Shown here piece by piece: positions 56,321 through 64,000 of a stretch of DNA of 64,000 bases. Position numbers and translations under genes: made by a program. The first letter of the stretch is position 1, and every line of letters begins with the position of its first letter. Origin of the DNA: Chaetoderma sp. LZ-2023a (lineage: Eukaryota; Mollusca; Caudofoveata; Chaetodermatida; Chaetodermatidae); contig CM067366.1 of assembly GCA_034401795.1 (NCBI GenBank), positions 67,540,014 through 67,604,013 of the forward strand, in the 5' to 3' direction. The notes beneath the pieces were generated by a model. That model was not told the DNA's origin. It searched no databases and saw nothing but the letters and a program-made list of their open reading frames with translations.

Positions 56321-58736
56321 TCAGTGATGGGGTGTTGAAGACACAATGAATATCCTATCCACTTGTGATGGCCAGTGAAATTGTCTCGATGGTCCATTTG
56401 GATGCACAAAATTGATATGATAATCGTCATACTCCTCTGATACTTCCTCTACCATACCTATCCATGGCAGATCATCATACATGCAACAAACAAAGTTCTC
56501 ATCCGTTATTTCCAGGAGAATCTGCAACAAACCCCCAACATTTGAACCTAACACATCAGCATCAGTGATTTGGACTTCTTCAGGAGTAGACTGTGCACTC
56601 AGTTTGAAGACTTCCAGCGTTGATTGTGAAACGGGGACAAAACAATGGGAATTCTGGGTGCCTTTCACAGTTTTGGCAGACTTGAATCTCATCTGCAGTT
56701 GCTCTTAACAAGCATCAACATAATCCTGCTTTACATGAAGGAAATGTATACCGGGTGTATTCTTCAAGGTTGTCTTTAGTTACAAGTCTCTTGACTGTGC
56801 CACCAATGCCACCACAAGCACTTTTACCATGTCTTCTTCTTCTTCTTTTCGATCGCTGGTGTCACACTTGGAGAGCCGTTCTCAAGATGAAATCTGTGGT
56901 TTTCAGCAGTTCTTCCACAGGCCCATACAGCTTTTCAAGAAAAGAGGTTGACAAAGGCCAGATCTCTTCTCTCAGCAGCTGATGTGTACTGCAACATTGA
57001 AGTATGTGCTCTGTGATCTGTTCTGCTTCTCCACAAGGACAAGCGGGCGATGCCGTAAGGTGGAACATGTGTTGGTTTAGTCTGTTATGTCCAGTTCTGA
57101 GACGAAAAATGGTCACTTGCTCTGGCCTTGAGAGATGATGGCAGGTATCTTCTGATTGAGGACTTTTACCATGTGAGGTGGCAAAAAAGTTCCATTCACT
57201 GTCGAATTCAAAGTCTTCTTTGTGGTAGCATAAGTTGATGAAGTTATTCCTGTTTTTATATTGGCCTCTGCAGCCATCTCTGAAGTAATGAATTTTCTCA
57301 ACTTTGGGTAATATAGATTTTATGTAGGCAATGGTATCTTTCAGGAATGCATAAATAGTCACGGCGGTGTGAACTTTGCCGTCACTTATAACACACATAT
57401 GTTAATGTGCTCAAGGCTTCCATCAACCAAACGATAGTATGCCACAAAGTGGTGGAGAGTCGCTTGCACACTTTCCCAATGAAGGTTTGGATTTTATCTT
57501 GTACTACAAATTAATAATTTTTGGCAAAGTCACCTTGTAAAATTATTACTTTCCTTGATGTCACAGAGGATTTCAGATTTCATGTAAGCACCTTGGGACC
57601 GTGCAGTAAAACTGTGGTGTGTTAATTAAAAAATTTGATTTAGCTAGTCATCCTTTGATTCTACATCTGTCACTAGTTTGGTATGATCAGCACAAACCCA
57701 TTGTTGATATGTCACCTCGTCCACATCGGCTAAATCATCACATTGATGCAAAAAACCGACAATGCCCTAAAGGTCTGGGCAGGTGTTGCACTGCCCCATC
57801 ATACACGTTTCATTCTCAGTAGAACATACACAGTGGGACATAAGATCATGGACATTTACACTTAAACAGGAATCCACCATATGCTTTGGGTTCTGGTGGT
57901 ACTTGCAAACACAGACTGAGTGGGTGCCCGATGTCCCTGTTAAAACACACCATTTTGGTTGAAGAACTGTAAACGAAGAGGAACCGACCTTTTTATCTGG
58001 ATTTGCTTCATTCCACACTACATGCAGTTAATTTAAATTGCACAATACTAACCGCTTCTAATGTTCTTCTTTTTCCCCATCCTTATTACGGATATTGACT
58101 TTTCCCAATTTCTCGGACACATATGACTGTTCTCATCTGTTTGATAAAATTCACTATTTCATCTTTAAGTTCCATGGGCATGGATTTTCCCTTGTTTTTA
58201 TTGCATTGTCCTAATATTCCTTTCTCCTTTTTGATAGCACAGCTTTTCTTCACAAGATAGTTGGATGCTCCGAATTCATTCATTGTCCGTTCTATAGAGA
58301 CGGGCGAGACGGTCATTATTTGGACACGTAGAATGTTTGAATTTATCTTTTAACTCTTCCAGCATAGTACTGTGTAATTGTAAATTCTGCATGCACATTT
58401 ATGTCTATAAGTGAAGTGTTCTTTTCAGGTGAAGTACATATAACACTTATAGCCAGGTCGTTCGGTGCATCATTTTCAGACAAACTGACTTGCATTGTGT
58501 GATCCACTGGTCTCAACAGTCCGAGTTACTTGTACAAAAGTTGTTCTTGCTTTTATTAGGCAGATACAACACAGTTGTTCACCTGGTATCACATTAGGTA
58601 GTGGACTAACTAATGTGTCATAGACACTTAGTGTCAGGATTCGCAGTGATTTTGTCCTAGGTTTGATAGCCTGAGTATCAAAAGGATCACAACATTTTCT
58701 CTTATGGAAAGAACCTTTTAAGTAGCTCTTGCTCAT
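56321..58736 (-). pseudogene. Putative transposase of uncharacterised animal family, broken
   Basis: Pieces in order on the minus strand: 58736-58476 with KRKCCDPF and PGEQLCCICLIKA; 58316-58086 with ERTMNEFGASNYLVKKS and EKGILGQCNKNKGK; 58018-57767 with PKWCVLTGTSGTHSVCVC and CVCSTENETCMMGQCNTCP; 57500-57174 with MCVISDGKVHT, IHYFRDGCRGQYKNRNNF and WNFFATSHGK; 56831-56321 with GGIGGTVKR and MYDDLPWIGMVEEVSEEYDD then HPNGPSRQFHWP. Cys-rich segments look like zinc sites. The two SDG/RDG aspartates could belong to an RNase H-like DDE-type core. I recall similar unnamed proteins in many invertebrate genomes (memory, unverified). Frameshifts and stops join the pieces, and a retroposed unit splits the HGK codon region. 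Confidence 0.65.
56820..57173 (-). mobile_element. Second short retroposed unit, 12-bp target duplication
   Basis: Insert 56832-57161 flanked by ACTTTTACCATG at 56820-56831 and 57162-57173. Minus orientation: starts CCTCAATCAGAAGATACC, ends in GAAAAGAAGAAGAAGA. Removing it would restore continuity between the two parts of the host gene. Its frame keeps FRLRTGHNRLNQH, SPACPCGEAEQITEH and DFILRTALQV, with a nine-base in-frame deletion relative to the 20-kb copy. Confidence 0.9.
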
Positions 58737-58982
58737 GGTGACAACAAATTGCCTTAATATCTAAAAAATCAGGGAAAGCTGATCAGGATTTCTTTTGTTT
58801 AACTTCTGTAAGCATGCTGTATCGATATCTAATTAGTGGACCACCACTTCCTGTCCAGGGAGGCTAAAGTCAATTTCAGAAACCTCACACAAACAAGCTG
58901 AATTTGTAGCACCAGCAAATTGTAGTTCAAACATAGAACTCAGCGATATTACTGAAAAACAAAAAATAGTAAACCTTTTGGA

Positions 58983-59365
58983 GGGAACTTACCAGGCTGT
59001 AACTTACACCATTTGTGATCTCAAGGTCACATGATCCACAAGGTCATCCCTAGAATCACACAAATGGTTTAAAACATGTCTGATTTGAAATCCTTGTGTA
59101 TTTCCCTTTCTTATGCTACTTTGTTTGTCAAGATTGGCCCATTTGGTCAGGAGGTATGGCCATTTGTATTTTGGCAACCACGCTCCTTTTGGTCAAAATT
59201 GTTAAGAAATCAATGGCCCATATCTCGAAAAACCGTTCATCCGATTGAGCTAAAACTTGGGATTTTAGCTTTTTTCAGCCAAAACAAACATATAAACAAA
59301 TTTTTAAGTAAATATGGAGATGGTGAGGTTTAGCCCATTGGGTGACTTGACATGGAATGACCAAT
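58983..59365 (-). repeat. Transposon terminal inverted repeat, right
   Basis: Inverse of 55594-56015. The gene's start codon at 58736 is about 250 bases inside it, so the repeat probably carries the promoter. Confidence 0.85.
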
Positions 59366-59408
59366 TAAAATATTTACAGTGGATAGGGAAAGTGCTCATC
59401 TTGCTTCA

Positions 59409-59416
59409 TATTACAA

Positions 59417-59496
<80 letters not shown>

Positions 59497-59513
59497 CAAT
59501 GATAACAACAGTA

Positions 59514-59565
<52 letters not shown>
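59409..59565. repeat. (ATT)n microsatellite, likely retrotransposon tail
   Basis: Two long ATT/TTA runs (59417-59493 and 59515-59567) separated by ATCAATGATAACAACAG. On the minus strand it reads (AAT)n/(TAA)n and lies downstream of the RT relic at 59997-60887, as expected for the 3' tail of a non-LTR element of the I/Jockey kind. Confidence 0.85.
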
Positions 59566-59567
<2 letters not shown>

Positions 59568-59996
59568 CAACTGTTCTGGTGACCGGGTGCTTTCCTGATG
59601 GCAGATGCCATCGTCATCTTTATCATTTATCCTAATAATTTTCAATGAGGGTGTTTTTGATGATCTGTTTGTATGACTGTAGTGTGGTAATTTGTGTCCG
59701 TGTACTGATGTTTGTACTATCCCATAATTTTATTGTGATGTGAGGGCTTTTGTTGGGTTGTGGTTGTGTGTTTGTGTGTTTGTATGCTGTGTGTAGGTCA
59801 GTTTAGCTTCGTGTGTTGTTGGAATGTATGTCTGCATTGCTCAAGAAGATATTATTCAGAGATGGAGGTAAATTGACATTGTGTTAATCCCTTAACATAG
59901 AGTATAGCTGGACCTTTCCAATGTCCTCAAGTTTAAGATTTTTTCAGCCCTGAAGATATCTTGACCCCCCCCCCACCCCCAGTTTGTGCAAATAAT

Positions 59997-60887
59997 TTAA
60001 TAGATTACTTTTGTAGTGATTTTAGTTGTTTTTTTTTGTTTACTATCATATGTGTTAGTCCAGATAGCGTTACAATATGTGATATTAGGGAGTATCAGTG
60101 TGCTGTATAGAGTTTTTATAATGTCAGATGTTAGATATGGTCTGCGTATGATACCGATGCTTCTTACTACTTTTGACTTAACAGTTTCAATATGCTTTTC
60201 CCATGTCAAATTTGTGTCCAAATATACTCCAAGAAACTTTGCATGTTGAGCTTCATGTATTATCTGATTGTTTATAACAAGATTTGGAAGCACAGTTTCT
60301 TTTAATTTCTTACTTTTCGTGAATAATATATAATTTCTTTTGTCCACATTTAGCGATAGTTTGTTGGCTTTAAACCAGTCTATGATTTGTTGCATTTCAC
60401 GGTTTACATTTTTATATAGTGTTTTCATATCTTTGTGGCTGCAGAAAGCATTTGTGTCATCTGCAAATAATATTAGTGATAGGTGGTTACAGACATTGGG
60501 TAGCTCATTCATATACAGTAGAATTAACAGGGGCCCAAGAATTTAACCTTTAGTGGCGCCGCAGATTACATCTTTATTTGTTGAAGTGGCCCCAGAGAAC
60601 TGTACATATTGTACTCTTTTTAACAAGTAGTCGTGTATCCAGTTCAATGGGATGCCTCTGATACCATAATAGGAGAGTTTATTTAATAGTATAGTATGGT
60701 CGATGGTGTCAAAAGCCTTGGAAAGGTCCAGAAATATACCTAACATATGCTCATTATTCTGCAGGGAATCAGTTATTTTTTCAATCATGTCCACAATGGC
60801 ATGCATGGTAGAATGTTTTTCTCTGAAGCCATACTGAGATGTGTATATAATTGAGTGTTTATTAAGAAATGTAATTATCTCTACCAC
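59997..60887 (-). pseudogene. Non-LTR retrotransposon RT, 5'-truncated
   Basis: Minus strand: [32 protein letters not shown] (first catalytic Asp), then GATKG, a stop, ILGPLLILLYMNELPN, LILFADDTNAFC (catalytic FADD) and FLGVYLDTNLTWEKHI. This order is the non-LTR RT palm and thumb. One in-frame stop (60541-60543) at the 'PQG.ILGPLLF' position is the only interruption seen, so the copy is fairly young. No endonuclease is found: the element is cut at about 60890, where an opposed element begins. Confidence 0.85.
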
Positions 60888-60894
60888 TTTGTAT

Positions 60895-62040
60895 CATCTT
60901 TTCAAAGATCCTGGTGGATACCGTGGAAGGGAATGTATCTGACATATGGAGGCACAGCAGTATAAACTACATTTTTAAAAAGGGCAGCAATAGATTGGCT
61001 GGCAACTACAGACCCATCAGCCTAACTGCAATTTGAACTGAAATCCCTAGTTAGAGATAGCATAGTTGACTGCATGACTTCATACAATCTATTCTCGGAC
61101 CAGCAACATGGTGTCAGAAAAGGATGTTCCTACACAACACAGCTGCTGACAGTAATAGAAACGTGGACTGAGCTTCTGGACAAACAGGTTTGTATCAATG
61201 TATCAACTTGGATTCTAGTCTTCTTATCACACCAACATCTGTGTTAACGGAACATATTCACTGTAGGATGACATCATTAGTGGAGTCCCACAGGGCAGTG
61301 TCTTGGGATCCATCCTGTTTTTTATATACACCATTGACCTCCCGGATGTTAGATAATTAAATTAAACTATTTGCTGATGGTACCAAACTATTCCGTGAAA
61401 TTGCATCTATAGATTATTGCCATATGCTGCAAAAGGACATTGACGAGTGTCAACTCTGGTCAGAAGAACGGTTGCTAAAATTCCATCTGCAGAAATGTAA
61501 AGTAATGATGATAGGCAGAGGCCACCCTGAACACACTTACACTATATCTGAATCTGGAAAGCAACTGATAGAACTAGAATTGACGACATGTGAAAGGAAT
61601 CTTGGGGTCAACTTTGACGACAAGCTAAGCTTCCATAAACATCTTGAGATGACCGTTAACAAAGCCAACCAAGTAGTAGGCCTGATCAGACGATCCTTCC
61701 ACTATCTTGACAGAGAAATGTTTAGGCTACTAATCAAAGCCTGGGTGAGGCGACTACCTGAGTACACCAACACAATATGGAGCCCACGATTCAAGACTGA
61801 GGTAACCAAGATTGAAAATGTTCAGAGGAGAGCCACCAAACTGTTACCAGAACTGTATGACATAACATACGAAGGTAAACTCCGTCATCTAAAACTTCCT
61901 AGTCTTGCGTACCGCAGAATTAGAGGTGATATGATTGAGAGTTCTTACACAACCAGTACAACGTAGATCTTCAAGGACTGGTTCTAGAAGCGTTGACTAA
62001 AACATGCGGTCATAGCTATAAGCTTAAAAAGCAGCACTCA
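60895..62040 (+). pseudogene. Non-LTR retrotransposon RT relic, opposite strand
   Basis: Plus strand blocks: FKKGSSNRLAGNYRPISLT, FSDQQHGVRKGCSYTTQLLT, SGVPQGSVLGSILFFIYTID, LFADGTKLF and, from 61424, 180 open residues with ERLLKFHLQKCKVMMIGR, LGVNFDDKLSFHKHLE and RRATKLLPELYDITYE. The palm block with the first Asp is missing and the FADD box reads FADG, so the catalytic second aspartate is lost. The RT belongs to the Jockey/CR1-like group by motif style. It is distinct from the minus-strand element next to it. Confidence 0.8.
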
Positions 62041-62319
62041 AACACATCACAGCATTCCCCTACCTTCAGTAATAGAGTTATCAACAACTGTAACTCTTGT
62101 CGAGGAAGTTGTGTCAGCATCCACACTAAACTGCTTTAAACATCGACTACACAACTACTGGTCTGTGTATTTATATACAGTGAACCTTCCAGAAGTGCTC
62201 AAACTCCATTCACTTTAAGTGGCCAGACCAACAATCTTAAGAATACTGATACGGTGAGTCTGTCCTAACACTGTAAGTGATTACATCACCAACAATGCCT
62301 ATTATAAGGTGGTCGTGTC

Positions 62320-62673
62320 CTACCACTCTAAGTGCCTACCACATCCACAATGCCTATAACTACTCAGCCCAACTGAACTGATAAGGTAGGTAGGTCCTAC
62401 TGTAGGCTCCGGGCATGCATGCTGATCCGCTGGATACTCTCGTTCCATGGCATTGCAAGTACATGCCATGTTGGGACGAGGCTGTTCGCTAGCTGCAGAT
62501 CTTAGGGTTGCGGATCCGGGGTTACGTGTGTCTGGATTGTACAAAGGCCGACTTCTAGAGCTGGTGGAACGTTCATGTTCCAGTAGGGTCGTGTGACCAT
62601 CGCCGCGGAAGTTAAACCTCATGGTCTCATCTTCGCTGTTTGTGTCACTGGTGTGACGGTCCACTAAGTCCAT
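62320..62673 (-). CDS. Small ORF, relative of 21179-21448
   Basis: 117 residues starting MDLVDRHTSDTNSEDET, with SRSRPLYNPDTRNPGS in the middle and MACTCNAMEREYPAD near the end. An acceptor-like TTAATTATGTCCAG precedes the ATG by seven bases. Similarity to the 21-kb frame covers the first 85 or so residues. Unknown function; probably the start of a protein of a retroelement. Confidence 0.45.
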   Translation of the reverse strand: MDLVDRHTSDTNSEDETMRFNFRGDGHTTLLEHERSTSSRSRPLYNPDTRNPGSATLRSAASEQPRPNMACTCNAMEREYPADQHACPEPTVGPTYLISSVGLSSYRHCGCGRHLEW

Positions 62674-62950
62674 TTAGAGCCTGGACATAATTAAATATAA
62701 TCAATAAATACACGTAACACACAAACAATGGTACTCGTTTGCTGCAACAGGAGAGAAGTGAAGTACATAGGGTCAGGTTGACGACTAGTTATCATGGTCC
62801 TTTCCAGAGGTACCTCACGGATCATAATCCATGAGGCATCGCCACAAAGGAGGGCCCTAATGCGGCTACTTAGCAAGTTTAATATAAACTAAATTAGTCC
62901 CCTAACACAAACATTATTTGTTGCGAGAGGAAAGTGCCTCGTGCGCAGGG
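62674..62950 (-). repeat. Leader homologous to 20.83-21.18 kb
   Basis: The minus strand contains GCGCACGAGGCACTTTCC, AGTTTATATTAAAC, CGATGCCTCATGG and GTGAGGTACCTCTGG in the same order as the plus-strand copy. Confidence 0.5.
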
Positions 62951-63000
62951 GCGGACTGACCATAAGGGCATTTGGGCAATGCCCGGTGGGCTGGTGTTTC
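62945..63000 (+). repeat. Possible hAT-type terminal inverted repeat
   Basis: CAGGGGCGGACTGACC has the look of a hAT transposon end (CAG-G-GGCGG). The matching right end is not found in the remaining 1 kb, so it is a solo end or truncated copy. Confidence 0.3.
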
Positions 63001-63760
63001 ATGGTAACATGGGCTGGTAGGCTGGAAAAAAAATTTGTACCTGTAACTCTGTACAGATTCACGGTTTTGAGCACATGTTAGTGATGATGTTACTTGTTAC
63101 ATGTTAACTGTTGAACCAAGTTCTTCCCCATGATGGGATCACCCTGGAATGACCAGGTACCTCCTAATCGTCCAATATATCATCGCCACCTATAAGGCTA
63201 TACTGCTATGAATGAGGCTGTGAGCATAAGATATGGCATTACCACCTGTACCCCTACGAACGTGAGCATCAGTTATGGCATCAATTTGCCATTGGCGGGG
63301 TCGGGGTCGGGTGGGACCGTGGGGCATGGGGGCTGTAGCCCCCTCCCCTAGGATTCGGGAAACCTACATTTCAGGGCATGAAATTGAATTTTTCATCAAT
63401 TCATGTTTAGTGAGCAAATACGAGAACAAAATAAATTAATAACATTATAACAGTGTATCTTTAATTGTGGCGCTATGTGTACCTTTAATTGTGACTAAGC
63501 GACAATTACATAATATACATGTACATTGACATTGCTGTCTGTTTTGTCTATTTCCGCGAAATCTTGCACAGGAAACATGACTTCAAGGCGTGGCAAGGCC
63601 GCAAGGATACACATACTTTTGAGGCTGTCTGACTAACTCGACCAGCCAGTGTGCTTAGTCTGAGGTCGTGGCGTACAGTCGAGTATTGTTTCACGTATTC
63701 TATTATTCTATAACTATGCTTAAGCCTGAAAGAACTGTAAGAACAGTAGCACTAGTCAGA

Positions 63761-64000
63761 GTTAGCCCTTAGCACTCTGGAACTTCAAGATTTCACATTA
63801 AATTTCATTTCATCTTCTTAAAGCTGGTTTTAGTTTTAGTAGCAATGTTGCTGAAATAGCAACAGCCAACAGCTTTCACGCTTTCAGAGTTTCAGTAGCA
63901 AACTAGCAACTGCTTCCAAAATGACGTGAAAACGTACACCAACCTCTCTTTTCCGGATGCTATGAACATATAATTTTCGACATCAGTGTGCTAGGGGTTA
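63761..64000. repeat. Diverged family C-like palindrome, reaching window edge
   Basis: GTTAGCCCTTAGCACTCTGG at the left and CATCAGTGTGCTAGGGGTTA at the last base form matching ends. The interior keeps GCAATGTTGCTG and GCAACAGC but has diverged from the other copies. Confidence 0.6.

Larger units (their letters stand above)
55594..59365 (-). mobile_element. DNA transposon with ~400-bp terminal inverted repeats
   Basis: Inverted repeats at 55594-56015 and 58983-59365 match over nearly their whole length (outer GGCCATTCC / GGTCATTCC, then AAACCTCACCATCTCC, AGCTCAATCGGA, ATTTCTTAACAATTTTGACC, TACAGCCTGGTA). Between them lies a single minus-strand gene, broken. About 3.8 kb in total, including a 342-base retroposed insertion plus target duplication. 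No target duplication of the transposon itself could be made out. Confidence 0.8.

Noticed and set aside
59314-59582. Poly-leucine, poly-isoleucine and poly-tyrosine frames
   Set aside because: These are translations of ATT/TTA microsatellites.

Overview
This is a repeat-dense stretch of an animal nuclear genome: introns with GT/AG boundaries, Pol II promoter motifs, TTAA-flanked palindromic MITEs, non-LTR and tyrosine-recombinase (DIRS-like) retrotransposons. The dispersed repeats that start with AAGAGGCCCAATGGGCC and the 'GGGAGATAAC' repeats are, from memory, typical of molluscs and related lophotrochozoans. I infer a mollusc or close relative, but no species can be fixed from the sequence alone.

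Only one host gene is secure. It is a four-coding-exon, minus-strand gene (29074-39117) for a 1171-residue C2H2 zinc-finger protein with four AT-hooks. Its last finger is completed across an intron by the next exon, which validates the splicing. A second probable gene is represented by a plus-strand terminal exon (2408-3851) coding an RS-rich, then Q/E-rich tail, with a possible upstream exon at the window start. One further isolated candidate exon lies at 5445-5660.

Layout. 0-7 kb: RS-rich terminal exon, palindromic MITEs, an RT relic. 7.55-9.37 kb: an internally deleted DIRS-like element with inverted termini, an internal complementary region and a dead recombinase. 10-17 kb: palindromic MITEs, divergent tandem 'AAGATGGCCGCC' units, an endonuclease relic. 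17.9-21.5 kb: a strong promoter with five heat-shock pentamers, CRE, CCAAT and TATA motifs, then a leader plus small reading frame whose relative lies inverted at 62.3-62.95 kb; a 337-bp retroposed fragment lies between. 22-40 kb: zinc-finger gene and downstream flank, packed with at least three palindrome families. 40.33-53.05 kb: a pair of roughly 1.6-kb inverted arms enclosing a 237-bp satellite into which an 8.1-kb DIRS-like element (gag, RT, RNase H, recombinase, all minus strand) was inserted. 53.6-53.9 kb: a 300-bp foldback. 55.6-59.4 kb: a DNA transposon with inverted repeats of about 400 bp, carrying a broken multi-domain gene of an uncharacterised animal family, itself interrupted by a second copy of the 20-kb retroposed fragment with a 12-bp target duplication. 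59.4-62 kb: two opposed non-LTR retrotransposon relics.

Most of the coding capacity therefore belongs to mobile elements, nearly all disabled by frameshifts or stops. The most interesting items are the inverted-repeat-bounded transposon with its putative new transposase family, the short retroposed unit that has the same 5' start at two loci, and the two DIRS-like elements whose ends can be resolved to a shared TTC trinucleotide.
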